A DNA stretch of 64,000 nt from Chloroflexota bacterium (lineage in GTDB: Bacteria; Chloroflexota; Anaerolineae; Anaerolineales; Villigracilaceae). Of the stretch, positions 52,097 through 60,171 are shown piece after piece (positions within the stretch are counted from its first letter, which is position 1; every line of letters begins with the position of its first letter). The notes under the pieces are model-generated. The model searched no databases and was not told where the DNA came from. It was given only the letters and a program-made list of their open reading frames with translations. A program made the translations under genes and the position numbers. The stretch is taken from contig JACRLC010000037.1 in assembly GCA_016235425.1 (NCBI GenBank), positions 1-64,000 of the forward strand. The letters are read 5' to 3'.

Positions 52097-52204
52097 CTGG
52101 CGCTGAAATCGTTCGGCTAATCGTGCAATGGCAGATTTGACCTCTTGCATAAGTGCGTGCAACATAGCTACAGAGAGCACAAGACCCATTTCTGAAGGCG
52201 AACC

Positions 52205-52543
52205 ATGCCAATTTCTGAAGAGGCGCTCACAGGACTACGCGCCGCTATTCAATGGAATCCTTATGGAGCCAGAGAACTGCTGGCGATCCTAAAAGAGTTT
52301 CCTGCGTGGATGAAGTATAAAGACGATCCCTATGGGCCGCTGGGCCTGATACTGTTCGGGGTTGTTCCACGACGGCGGATCGCGGATGGTTTAAGTGTGC
52401 CGATGAAGACTGCTCCGTTCCCCGAAGATAAGTTCACTGCGTGCCGGGTCTTTGGAGGTGAGTGGAAACAACGCGCCTTCACTAAACAGGAACTGGCAGA
52501 CAGCATTGAAGCCATATTGGCCGAACTGAACATCAGATTCTAA
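52205..52543 (+). CDS. Small soluble protein of unknown function
   Basis: 112 residues, with a mixed alpha/beta pattern: ALTGLRAAIQWNPYGARELL, GVVPRRRIADGLSVPMKTAP, and a C-terminal helix TKQELADSIEAILAELNIRF. I recognise no domain. The bases just upstream (CATTTCTGAAGGCGAACC) partly repeat the first codons (CCAATTTCTGAAGAGGCG). A strong terminator lies 30 bases downstream, so it ends a transcript. Confidence 0.55.
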   Translation: MPISEEALTGLRAAIQWNPYGARELLAILKEFPAWMKYKDDPYGPLGLILFGVVPRRRIADGLSVPMKTAPFPEDKFTACRVFGGEWKQRAFTKQELADSIEAILAELNIRF

Positions 52544-52573
52544 GTTGAGTTTTATCCACTACTACGCTTTCCC

Positions 52574-52608
52574 AAACCGATCCTCCCCGATCGGTTTTCT
52601 TTTTTTTC
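52574..52608 (+). terminator. Intrinsic terminator
   Basis: AAACCGATC pairs with GATCGGTTT around CTCCCC, followed by CTTTTTTTT. It ends the unit of the 52205 gene. Confidence 0.85.
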
Positions 52609-52613
52609 CCTGC

Positions 52614-52641
52614 TTGACACCCCCACCATACGGCCTATACT
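52614..52641 (+). promoter_or_regulatory. Sigma-70-type promoter for the 52672 operon
   Basis: TTGACA (52614-52619), 16 bases, TATACT (52636-52641). It begins right after a terminator and 30 bases before the ATG of the methyltransferase-like gene. Confidence 0.75.
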
Positions 52642-52671
52642 AAAGAAAACGATAAAACGGGAGAGTTAATT

Positions 52672-53439
52672 ATGGACTTCAAAGGCATGGATCAACTCCG
52701 CAGGCACGTTCCCGATTTGAACTCAAGGAGAGGAAATATACGGGTCGGGTTGTACGCGCTGGGCCTGTTTCTGCTCGTCACCTACTATTTCGTCACCACC
52801 GACCAAATCCCCACCTGGAGCATAGACAGCCAGATCGTCGTCCTTGCGCTGGGGTTTCTCGTAATGGGTCTCTTTTTCTCCCGCAAAAAATCCTACAAGG
52901 AAAAATACGGCGAACTCGCCTACCGCAACGCCTTTGCTCATTACGGCCTGCCCGGGCTGGCGCTCATCCTGGCGGCCGTCGCGCACGCCGGTTACATGAA
53001 TGGCCCGCAGATTCCGCCAGGCTGGTGGACTCTCGTCTTCACACTGCTTGGCTGGCTCATGCTCATCATCGGCGCGGCGCTATGGGTTCGCTCGATCTTT
53101 GCCTTCGGTGCAGATAACCTCGCACTGCTCTACGTGTATTACCCGGAAGAAGGTCAAATCGTCAACTCGAGCATCTACAGCATTTTGCGCCATCCCGTTT
53201 ACGCGGGCGTCCTGCGAATTGGGATTGGTCTCGCACTCCTCAACGGCAATGCCAACGCTCTCGCCTTCGCCATCCTCATGCCGCTGGGGCTCTTCGGCTG
53301 GATTCGCCTCGTGGAGGAAAAAGAATTAATCGAGCGTTTCGGCCAGCCCTATTTGGAATATCGCAAACGCATCCCAGCCTTCTGGCCGCGCGTGAGCGAC
53401 CTCGGAAAATTCTTCACGTTTCTTCTTACGGGAAAATAG
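52672..53439 (+). CDS. Isoprenylcysteine methyltransferase-like membrane protein
   Basis: 255 residues with six or seven membrane segments. The C-terminal part has the ICMT/PEMT-type pattern: GQIVNSSIYSILRHPVYAGV (the conserved RHPxYxG) and LVEEKELIERFGQPYLEYRK with the paired acidic residues that bind S-adenosylmethionine. Members methylate lipids or small molecules or act as NnrU-type proteins; the bacterial role is usually unknown. The promoter and GGGAGAG site precede the ATG. Three more genes follow closely (53444, 53923), making one unit. Confidence 0.82.
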   Translation: MDFKGMDQLRRHVPDLNSRRGNIRVGLYALGLFLLVTYYFVTTDQIPTWSIDSQIVVLALGFLVMGLFFSRKKSYKEKYGELAYRNAFAHYGLPGLALILAAVAHAGYMNGPQIPPGWWTLVFTLLGWLMLIIGAALWVRSIFAFGADNLALLYVYYPEEGQIVNSSIYSILRHPVYAGVLRIGIGLALLNGNANALAFAILMPLGLFGWIRLVEEKELIERFGQPYLEYRKRIPAFWPRVSDLGKFFTFLLTGK

Positions 53440-53443
53440 CAAC

Positions 53444-53926
53444 ATGACCGTACTCGAAAAACGCCCCGGCCCTTTCCTGAAATTCTTCTTCAAATTTCCC
53501 GTCTGGCTTCACAAAATCGGCTTCGGCGGATGGGAACGACTCATCGGCGCGCAATGGATGCTCCTCACCACCACAGGCCGCAAAAGCGGCAAGCCGCGCG
53601 AGACGATGGTGGATGTGATGGACTACGACAAAGCCGCAGACACCTATTACATCGAAGTCGCCTACGGCAAACGCGCCGACTGGTTCCGCAACATTCAGGC
53701 CAATCCGTTCTTTGAAGCGAAAGTCGGGCGCAGAAAATTCAAAGCCCGCGCCTCTGTCCTTTCCAACGAAAATGCCGCCGACATGCTCGTAAAGTTCTAC
53801 CGCGAAAAGCCCGCCTACACCCGCTCCGTCATGGCGATGGTCGGCATGAAATTCGGCGGCGAAGATGAACTGCGCGCCATCGCTTCAAAACTTATGCTCC
53901 TCGCAATCCACCCGGAAAAACAATGA
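53444..53926 (+). CDS. Deazaflavin(F420)-dependent nitroreductase family protein
   Basis: 160 residues of the Ddn/DUF385 family. Family marks are LLTTTGRKSGKPRETMVDVM, YYIEVAYGKRADWFRNIQAN and PFFEAKVGRRKFKARASVLS. Members bind coenzyme F420 (or FMN/heme in some branches) in a split-barrel fold and reduce quinones or nitro compounds. It starts 4 bases after the methyltransferase-like gene and overlaps the saccharopine-type gene by 4 bases, so all three are coupled. Whether this organism makes F420 cannot be seen here. Confidence 0.85.
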   Translation: MTVLEKRPGPFLKFFFKFPVWLHKIGFGGWERLIGAQWMLLTTTGRKSGKPRETMVDVMDYDKAADTYYIEVAYGKRADWFRNIQANPFFEAKVGRRKFKARASVLSNENAADMLVKFYREKPAYTRSVMAMVGMKFGGEDELRAIASKLMLLAIHPEKQ

Positions 53927-55017
53927 GCACCATCTTAATCATCGGCGGCTACGGTTACACTGGAAAACTTCTCGCAAAGCATCTGCTCGCCCAAACCGAC
54001 TACGACGTCATCATCGCGGGCCGCAATGCGGAAAGGGCGCAGACGTTCGCCGATGAATTGAATTCCCCGCGCGCCAAAGCGACTCGCGCCGATGCGGCTG
54101 ATCCTGCCTCCCTGCGCCCTGCGCTTCAAAACGCGGACTTATGCCTGGTCGCCGCGCCCGTGACATCTCTCAACCCCGAGACAGTGATCCGCACCTGCAT
54201 CGAAGCAGAGGTGGATTATCTCGACATTCAATATTCCTTCACCAAGCTCAACATCCTCAATTCACACGCCGGAGAAATCAAGCAGAAGAATCTATGCTTC
54301 GTCACGGAAGCGGGTTATCACCCCGGCCTGCCCTCCGCATTGATCCGCTACGCCGCATCGAAAATGGACTGCATCGAATCAGCCAAAACTGCCGGTTATC
54401 TGAACATGGGCGGAGGCCTCCCATACACCGAAGCTGTGGACGAACTCATGGAGGGCTTCAAGGATTATCAGGCGCAGGTATTCAAAAACGGCGCGTGGAC
54501 AAAATCCAGCTCGTGGGACATGCAGAAATTCGATTTCGGCCCCGAGCTTGGAACGCGCACCTGTTACTCGATGTTCTTTGAAGAATTACGCGGCCTCCCG
54601 GAAATGTATCCCACCCTCAAAGAAACCGGCTTCTACATCTCCGGCTCAAACTGGTTTACGGATGCAATCATCACGCCCATCGCCTTCATCGGTCTCAAAG
54701 TCGCACCGAGGCGAAGCATCCGTCCGCTTGGGAGGTTGCTGTGGTGGGGTATGATGAATCTGTCCAGGCCGCCTTATCGGGTGGCGCTCAAAGTGCAAGC
54801 AAAAGGTCAATTAAACGGCAGGCAGGTTGAAATCCAGGCAAGATGCGAGCACGAAGACGGTTATGAACTCACCGCGATCCCCGTCGTCGCCTTCCTGATG
54901 CAATATAATAAAGTCAGGCGTCCCGGCCTCCATTTGATGGGACATCTCGCCGAACCCGTCCAGCTTTTCAAGGATATGGAGCGCATGGGCGTCCAAATGA
55001 TGACAATCTTTGAATAG
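53923..55017 (+). CDS. Saccharopine dehydrogenase-like NAD(P)-binding protein
   Basis: 364 residues. The Rossmann motif is ILIIGGYGYTGKLLAKHLLA (residues 4-23), followed by DVIIAGRNAERAQTFADELN and the conserved DYLDIQYSFTKLNI and CFVTEAGYHPGLPSALIRYA. This is the group of saccharopine dehydrogenase-like oxidoreductases and trans-acting enoyl reductases; some act on lipids or polyketides. A hydrophobic stretch near 245-265 could touch membrane. It is cotranscribed with a deazaflavin-type reductase and a membrane methyltransferase-like protein, hinting at one lipid or quinone modification pathway. Confidence 0.8.
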   Translation: MSTILIIGGYGYTGKLLAKHLLAQTDYDVIIAGRNAERAQTFADELNSPRAKATRADAADPASLRPALQNADLCLVAAPVTSLNPETVIRTCIEAEVDYLDIQYSFTKLNILNSHAGEIKQKNLCFVTEAGYHPGLPSALIRYAASKMDCIESAKTAGYLNMGGGLPYTEAVDELMEGFKDYQAQVFKNGAWTKSSSWDMQKFDFGPELGTRTCYSMFFEELRGLPEMYPTLKETGFYISGSNWFTDAIITPIAFIGLKVAPRRSIRPLGRLLWWGMMNLSRPPYRVALKVQAKGQLNGRQVEIQARCEHEDGYELTAIPVVAFLMQYNKVRRPGLHLMGHLAEPVQLFKDMERMGVQMMTIFE

Positions 55018-55045
55018 TCAGGCAAACACCGAAAGGAGGTGGATC

Positions 55046-55303
55046 ATGTCTGGCACACAAATCGGAACCGTTACCCACTTCTTCGACCATATCAGTGTGG
55101 CGGCGATCACGTTGACGGAGGCTCTGCGCGTGGGCGAAACGATACACATCCTCGGTCATTCCACGGATTTCAAGCAGGTGGTTACCTCGCTGCAGATCGA
55201 ACACAAGGATGTCACCGAGGCCAACCCCAGCGACGACGTTGCACTGAAAGTCACCCAGCGCGTGCACCCGCATGATAAAGTGTTCAGACTCACCGAAGAA
55301 TAA
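55046..55303 (+). CDS. Elongation-factor-like single-domain protein
   Basis: 85 residues from the ATG at 55046, behind GAAAGGAGGTGGATC, one of the best ribosome-binding sites of the window. The sequence is a lone beta-barrel similar to domain 2 of EF-Tu/SelB: IGTVTHFFDHISVAAITLTE, LRVGETIHILGHSTDFKQVV and VTQRVHPHDKVFRL. Such proteins are known as translation elongation factor-like proteins, widespread and without clear role. No GTPase domain is attached. Probably highly expressed. Confidence 0.82.
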   Translation: MSGTQIGTVTHFFDHISVAAITLTEALRVGETIHILGHSTDFKQVVTSLQIEHKDVTEANPSDDVALKVTQRVHPHDKVFRLTEE

Positions 55304-55464
55304 CCGACCAAAACAACACCTTTTTGGAAAATCACAACGAAAACATTCCCCGCCTCACAGGCTTTGTGACTGTGAACAGGTTCGGCCTGCCTAAAAATAT
55401 TTTCCTCCGTTCCTGCTTGACTTGAAACTGATCTCGTCAAAAAGAGATTTCCCTGTCCCCATTT

Positions 55465-56295
55465 TCATCCCGGCAAAATAATCTCCAGATCGTTCCTCCA
55501 CTGCACAGATTTAGGCTCGCCTGCTTCGCCCAACAACATCGGCAACATGGACTGCATTTCCGCCGCATCGCCCGATGTGTAAAACTCGACGCGTCCGCGT
55601 CTGTTCGATTCATTGACCAATCCCCGCGCATCCAATATCCTCCGCGCCTGCCGCGCTACCGCGGGAGCCGGGTCAATGACGCGAACTTTCTCTCCCACAA
55701 TTTCCTGGATTAACGGAATGACAAAGGGATAATGCGTGCAGCCCAGCACAACAGTATCAATATTTTTTTCGAGCATGGGCTGGAGCGCGCCCTCCAAAAT
55801 CTCGCGCGTGGCGGGCGCAGACAATTCCCCTTTTTCGATTTGCCCCACCAACCCAGGGCACGTATGCTGGAATAACTCCACGCCATTGCCAAAGCGTTCC
55901 ACCACGGAAGCATACAGCGCGCCCTGAAAAGTAGCAGGCGTAGCCAGCACACCGACCCTGCCTGTTTGCGTCGTCTCCGCGGCGGGCTTGACGGCAGGTT
56001 CCATGCCCACGAACGGCACATCGGGGAAGCGTTCACGCAAATATTTCAACGCCGCCGCGGAAGCCGTGTTGCACGCAACGACAATCAGCTTTGCACTTTT
56101 ATCGAGCAGAAAATCGGTAATTCCCTCTGAAAAACTTTGGATCTGTTCCATCGGCCGCGGCCCGTAAGGGACATGTCCCTGGTCGCCGAAATAGATCACA
56201 TCTTCGGCAGGCTGTTGCTCCCGCATCGCGCGCAGGACAGAAAGCCCGCCGACACCGGAGTCGAAGACTCCAATGGAGTTAATTGGTGAAGTCAT
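55465..56295 (-). CDS. murI: Glutamate racemase
   Basis: 276 residues from the ATG at 56295 (MTSPINSIGVFDSGVGGLSV); a TTG eight codons upstream, near the end of the preceding gene, is an alternative. Both catalytic cysteines are in place: VVACNTASAAAL (about 72) and VVLGCTHYPFVI (about 185), with their acidic partners (FDSGVGG, TTQTGRVGVLATPAT). It converts L- to D-glutamate for peptidoglycan. It follows the C26 hydrolase gene closely, suggesting joint transcription. Confidence 0.93.
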   Translation of the reverse strand: MTSPINSIGVFDSGVGGLSVLRAMREQQPAEDVIYFGDQGHVPYGPRPMEQIQSFSEGITDFLLDKSAKLIVVACNTASAAALKYLRERFPDVPFVGMEPAVKPAAETTQTGRVGVLATPATFQGALYASVVERFGNGVELFQHTCPGLVGQIEKGELSAPATREILEGALQPMLEKNIDTVVLGCTHYPFVIPLIQEIVGEKVRVIDPAPAVARQARRILDARGLVNESNRRGRVEFYTSGDAAEMQSMLPMLLGEAGEPKSVQWRNDLEIILPG

Positions 56296-56319
56296 GGGGA
56301 TAAACTTACGAATTATCAA

Positions 56320-57042
56320 TTACCCATTTCCTTCCGCCGCCTCAACAAACTTCCTGAACAAATTCCGCGTGGACTGTTGGTCTGTCAACCACTCAGGATG
56401 CCATTGCACAGCGACCGCAAAAGGATGATCGGGAATCTCAACCACTTCCACCAGGCCATCGGGCGCATGTCCCGCCACACGTAACACGGATGCGATGTCC
56501 TTCAATCCCTGGTGATGCAGGCTGTTCACTTTCAATAAGGTTTCACCAAAGATTTCTGCCGCACGCGTCGTCTCATCCACATTGACCGGATGGACAATGA
56601 CCGTTCGCATGTTGCCGGGATAATCGTGATCCACCGCGCCGGGGAGCTGGTCAATGATGTGGGTGTAAAGTGTGCCGCCCAAGGCCACGTTCATCAATTG
56701 CGCGCCGCGGCAGATTCCCAAAACCGGTTTGCCATCATTGACCGCGGAACGCATCAAAGCCAGTTCGGTGGTATCCCGCGCATCGTCTATGCCATCAATT
56801 CTCGGGTGGCCGGAGCCGGTGAAATGGTCGAGGGAAATGTCGCCCCCGCCGGAGAAGAGAATCCCATCGAGTTGGATATACAGTTGGCGGAAATTTTCCT
56901 CAGGCAAAATCTCAGGGATGGGCACGGCAATTCCCCCAGCCTGTGTGATCGCATTGACGTAAGAATGTTGGAGCGAAATCGTCGGATGACCGTCCGCGTC
57001 CTTGCTGTTACGTGTCGTGATCCCGATCAACGGCTTTGGCAT
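56320..57042 (-). CDS. Class I glutamine amidotransferase-like hydrolase (peptidase C26)
   Basis: 240 residues similar to gamma-glutamyl-gamma-aminobutyrate hydrolase PuuD. The nucleophile Cys is in PVLGICRGAQLMNVALGG (about 111), and the His-Glu of the triad is in FAVAVQWHPEWL (about 213-215). N-terminal PLIGITTRN and GILFSGGGDISLDHF are family marks. It hydrolyses gamma-glutamyl amides, in putrescine breakdown or related pathways. The stop is just before the murI region. A 112-bp hairpin element (57061-57172) lies directly upstream of the start. Confidence 0.88.
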   Translation of the reverse strand: MPKPLIGITTRNSKDADGHPTISLQHSYVNAITQAGGIAVPIPEILPEENFRQLYIQLDGILFSGGGDISLDHFTGSGHPRIDGIDDARDTTELALMRSAVNDGKPVLGICRGAQLMNVALGGTLYTHIIDQLPGAVDHDYPGNMRTVIVHPVNVDETTRAAEIFGETLLKVNSLHHQGLKDIASVLRVAGHAPDGLVEVVEIPDHPFAVAVQWHPEWLTDQQSTRNLFRKFVEAAEGNG

Positions 57043-57060
57043 AGAATCTCCAAATAAAAA

Positions 57061-57172
57061 GGGTGTGTTTCAAATGAGTTGAAGGGATGAACGTCCCGAA
57101 GGTTTTCTCAAGGGATTTTAGCCGTTTTTTAAACCTTCGTGACGATTGTTTCAACTGAAATGAAACACACCC
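57061..57172. repeat. 112-bp hairpin element with GGGTGTGTTTCA ends
   Basis: GGGTGTGTTTCA and TGAAACACACCC are exact terminal inverted repeats, extended imperfectly to about 24 bases; CGTCCCGAAGGTTT pairs with AAACCTTCGTGACG inside (one mismatch). No coding capacity. It lies between the C26 hydrolase gene and the rplS terminator and may carry or separate promoters. Confidence 0.85.
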
Positions 57173-57174
57173 AA

Positions 57175-57213
57175 ATAAAAAAGACCCTGAAGGTCTTTGA
57201 GACCTTCAGGGTC
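57175..57213 (-). terminator. Terminator of rplS
   Basis: GACCCTGAAGGTCT and its exact reverse complement around TTG or CAA (57183-57213); on the minus strand it is followed by TTTTTTATTT. The same hairpin family is found in frame within the acyl-CoA synthetase gene at 5820. Confidence 0.85.
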
Positions 57214-57223
57214 TTTCAGAACC

Positions 57224-57571
57224 CTAATTGAATTTCTGCTTGAGGCGGGCGCTCTTGCCGGTGCGTCCGCGCATGAAGTACAACTGCGCCCTGCGGACCT
57301 GGCCGTGGCGTTCGACCACAACCTTGTCCAAACGCGGCGAGCGGAGCAGGAATGTACGCTCAACGCCCACACCATTGGAGGCCATGCGGCGAACCGTGAA
57401 GGAGGCTTCGTTGCCGCTCTTACGAAGGCGGATCACCGTGCCTTTGAATTCCTGGATGCGCTCCCGGTCGCCTTCCTTGATTTTCACGTGCACGCTGACA
57501 GTATCGCCAGAGCGTAACTGCGGGATCTTTTCATTGGGTTTGGCCTCAACGGCCTTCAAGAGGTCAGTCAT
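57224..57571 (-). CDS. rplS: 50S ribosomal protein L19
   Basis: 115 residues. Typical L19 sequence: [60 protein letters not shown] and a C-terminal [20 protein letters not shown]. It lies at the 30S-50S interface. Here it is alone, without the trmD/rimM partners it often has, and ends in a strong terminator. A 138-bp repeat and the cut end of fabF lie upstream. Confidence 0.96.
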   Translation of the reverse strand: MTDLLKAVEAKPNEKIPQLRSGDTVSVHVKIKEGDRERIQEFKGTVIRLRKSGNEASFTVRRMASNGVGVERTFLLRSPRLDKVVVERHGQVRRAQLYFMRGRTGKSARLKQKFN

Positions 57572-57660
57572 TTTCGTTCTTCCTTAGCATTCATGTGTAT
57601 TTGTTTTAAACGCGACGGCGGATTATAGCACGCATTTTCGGCATTCACAAGGAATTTTTT

Positions 57661-57798
57661 ACTGGTGATTACCCACATCTTTTACGCCCGCCAATTTCAG
57701 AGAAAAAAAGCAAAACCTCAGCCGCGGATTTCACGAATTTTCGCGAATTGGTTTTAAAAATCCGTGTGAATTAGCGAAATTCGCGGCAGAATGCTCTG
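57661..57798. repeat. 138-bp dispersed repeat, copy 2, at the fabF 3' end
   Basis: This copy is identical to 25971-26108. It begins right after the fabF codons for YETPDP and supplies the last eight residues (RAFCREFR) and the TAA stop of that gene. Confidence 0.95.
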
Positions 57799-58919
57799 GG
57801 ATCGGGCGTTTCGTAGTGGATCGTCGGCGGCAGAATCCCTTCGCGCACTGCATGGACGCAAAAGATCGCTTCAAGCGCGCCGGTCGCGCCCATCATGTGC
57901 CCGGTCATGGACTTGGTCGAGGAAATGGGCGTCTTGTAAGCCAGATCGGCACCGAATGCGGCCTTCACCGCGCGCGTCTCAGATTGGTCATTCAGATGTG
58001 TGCCTGTGCCATGCGCATTGATGTAGCCAACGTCCTCCGGGTTCGCTTCCGCCGAAGCCAGCGCCATGCGGATCGCCGCTGCGCCGCCCTCGCCCTTCTC
58101 ATGCGGCGCAGTCACGTGGAACGCGTCCGCGGTTGCGCCGTAGCCAGCCAGTTCCGCCAGAATGTTCGCGCGGCGCTTCTTCGCATCCGACTCACGCTCG
58201 AGCACCAGCACTGCCGCACCTTCGCCCATCACCAAGCCATCGCGATTTTTATCGAACGGCTGCGGCGTCATCGAGTAATCGTCGTTGCGACGCGACATCG
58301 CGCCCACGCGGTCGAACGCGGCCACGCCCGTGGATGTGATCGTCGCTTCGGACGCGCCCGCCAGCGCCGCGTCGATCATCCCGGCACGCAACATCATCAA
58401 CGCCGTGCCGATCCCATCCGCGCCGGAAGCGCACGCCGAGGCCACCGAAAAACACGGTCCCTTGATCCCGAACTCGATCGCGGTCATCCCCGCGCCGCCG
58501 TTCGCCATCAGCATCGGAATCAAAAACGGGCTGACCCGCCGCGGGCCTTCCAAATGATTGGTCATGATTGCGTCCTGCAACGAAGCCAGTCCGCCAATCG
58601 CGGAGGAAATGATCGCGCCAACCCGTCCCGCATTCGCTTCGGTGATCTGCAAATCCGATTGTGCCAGCGCCTCCTTCGCCGAAGCAATCGTGAACTGTTC
58701 AAAACGATCGCGGCGGCGCGCTTCCTTTGCATCCATATATTTTTCAGGCGTAAAGCCCTTCACCTCCGCCGCAATGTGTACCTGCAACGGCGACGAATCA
58801 AACTGCGTAATCGGCCCAACTCCCGAAACCCCTTCGATTAAATTTTTCCAAGACTCGGCCACGCTCAAACCAAGCGGGTTTACCGTGCCCATGCCCGTGA
58901 TAACAATCCTCTCCTGCAT
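57771..58919 (-). CDS. fabF: 3-oxoacyl-ACP synthase II, C-terminus replaced by a repeat
   Basis: 382 residues against about 410 usual. The active-site residues are present: Cys in FSVASACASGADGIGTA (about 164), His in INAHGTGTHLND (about 301) and Lys-His in KSMTGHMMGATGALEA (about 333-338). After HYETPDP the sequence turns into RAFCREFR and stop, all from the repeat at 57661. Lost is the last strand segment with the NSFGFGG.N motif that closes the active site in FabF. The enzyme condenses malonyl-ACP with acyl-ACP in fatty-acid synthesis. Function is doubtful unless another copy exists. Confidence 0.9.
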   Translation of the reverse strand: MQERIVITGMGTVNPLGLSVAESWKNLIEGVSGVGPITQFDSSPLQVHIAAEVKGFTPEKYMDAKEARRRDRFEQFTIASAKEALAQSDLQITEANAGRVGAIISSAIGGLASLQDAIMTNHLEGPRRVSPFLIPMLMANGGAGMTAIEFGIKGPCFSVASACASGADGIGTALMMLRAGMIDAALAGASEATITSTGVAAFDRVGAMSRRNDDYSMTPQPFDKNRDGLVMGEGAAVLVLERESDAKKRRANILAELAGYGATADAFHVTAPHEKGEGGAAAIRMALASAEANPEDVGYINAHGTGTHLNDQSETRAVKAAFGADLAYKTPISSTKSMTGHMMGATGALEAIFCVHAVREGILPPTIHYETPDPRAFCREFR

Positions 58920-59095
58920 TTATGACGCCTCCAAAAATTTCGTTGACTTACCTGCTCTACATAATACACCAAACAAGCGGACAAGTCACGCTGGACGAAA
59001 AGCCCGCTTCACTCCCGACCTGAAACCTGCCTCCCCGCAATTTTCATTTTCCGCTTCTGACAGAAATTGCGGGCCCAATTCCGCCCTGTGAAGTA

Positions 59096-59659
59096 TTACC
59101 GTTTCACTCTTCGCTCCACCCATTCGGATTTCAGCATGGCATAGACGTACTCATCGTTCCATTGGTTCTCACTCATGGGATAGCTCTGAATATGACAAGC
59201 CTCCCTGCGAAATCCGAGTTTTTCAAGTGTGCGCCACGAAGCCGGGTTCAAGACATCGCAATCCGCGGAGACACGGTGAAAATCAAGTTCATCAAAAAGA
59301 TACCCCAACAGGCGCGTTGACGCTTCCGCTGCAAAACCCCTGCGCCAGTGTCCGCGCGCTATCGTAAACCCAATGCGCGCCTGCCGCGCATCACGCCTGA
59401 AAACAAAAAGACCCAGGTCGCCTATCATCTCAGCCGTGTCTTTCAATTGAACGGCAAGCTGAGGCCCTTCACCTTGTTGAACGGCCTCTTTATCCCTGGT
59501 GTTTGCGATGAGTTCAAGCCCGCTTTCGCGCGAGTAAGGCAGTTTCCAACCCTGATAAATGGCAACCTCCAGATCGTTGCGATAGGCCAATAAAGGCTCA
59601 AGATCAGAATCCCGGAAATTACGGATGATAAGACGAGGGGTTTCAAAATGAAATGGCAT
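59096..59659 (-). CDS. GNAT acetyltransferase, RimJ/RimL type
   Basis: 187 residues from the ATG at 59659 (MPFHFETPRLIIRNFRDSDL). The acetyl-CoA pyrophosphate loop is in ARIGFTIARGHWRRGFAAEA and the C-terminal VLNPASWRTLEKLGFRREAC completes the fold. Members acetylate ribosomal-protein N-termini, amino sugars or antibiotics; the substrate is not readable. It lies just behind moaE, with a 35-base gap, and may be the last gene of that unit. Confidence 0.88.
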   Translation of the reverse strand: MPFHFETPRLIIRNFRDSDLEPLLAYRNDLEVAIYQGWKLPYSRESGLELIANTRDKEAVQQGEGPQLAVQLKDTAEMIGDLGLFVFRRDARQARIGFTIARGHWRRGFAAEASTRLLGYLFDELDFHRVSADCDVLNPASWRTLEKLGFRREACHIQSYPMSENQWNDEYVYAMLKSEWVERRVKR

Positions 59660-59694
59660 GATGTCCTCGGGCGGGATACCTCCCGTCCCACAGA

Positions 59695-60162
59695 TTACTC
59701 GCCCGGTTTCGGGATGTAATCGCCTTCGACCCAAAACTCCCCGCTTGGGCTGACTTCTTTTTTCCAAACCGGCACGATCTCCTTCAAGCGGTCAATGCCG
59801 TAACGCGCAGCTTCAAAGACTCCCGTGTCGCGATGCGCGGCTGTGCAGGCGATAAGCACCGTCGGCGTTTTGGGATACAGCCTGCCAATGCGCTGGACAA
59901 TGGCAATCCCTTCGATGACGGGCCATTTCTCACGGATTTCGTCCGCAACCTGTTTCATCTTGGCTTCGGCCATCGGAACGTAGGCTTCGTATTCGAGATA
60001 CGCCGTGTCGTGTGACTCGCCGCGACGTGTTTCGCCGCGCACCATGCCCGTGAAGATCGCCGCCGCGCCCGTGGACTCAAGTGTGATCTGCGCGAGCAGG
60101 TCGTTCAGGTCAATTTCGGATTCGGTAATTGAGAAAATAGTGGGACGGCTGGAAGGTTTCAT
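59695..60162 (-). CDS. moaE: Molybdopterin synthase large subunit
   Basis: 155 residues. Family marks: GAAAIFTGMVRGETRRGESH, YLEYEAYVPMAEAKMKQVAD, RIGRLYPKTPTVLIACTAAH and IVPVWKKEVSPSGEFWVEGD with the active-site Lys pair (about 136-138). With MoaD it puts the two sulfurs into precursor Z to make molybdopterin. It starts 9 bases after moaD; moaC is next upstream. Confidence 0.94.
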   Translation of the reverse strand: MKPSSRPTIFSITESEIDLNDLLAQITLESTGAAAIFTGMVRGETRRGESHDTAYLEYEAYVPMAEAKMKQVADEIREKWPVIEGIAIVQRIGRLYPKTPTVLIACTAAHRDTGVFEAARYGIDRLKEIVPVWKKEVSPSGEFWVEGDYIPKPGE

Positions 60163-60171
60163 GTTTGCAGG

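Noticed and set aside
51747-52211. 154-residue Val/Ala/Pro-rich frame on the minus strand opposite the 18-residue repeats
   Set aside because: Its repeats are the mirror of the 54-base units; it has no clear ribosome-binding site and contains the whole gap. The plus frame has a proper start and ribosome-binding site.
25971-57798. Assembly misjoin through the identical 138-bp repeats as cause of the short FabF
   Set aside because: Exchanging flanks between the two copies leaves the repeat at the fabF end, so it would not restore the gene; only an error within fabF itself could. Not excluded fully without reads.
57816-58841. 341-residue frame on the plus strand
   Set aside because: Antisense to fabF with Arg/His-rich composition; fabF has all family motifs.
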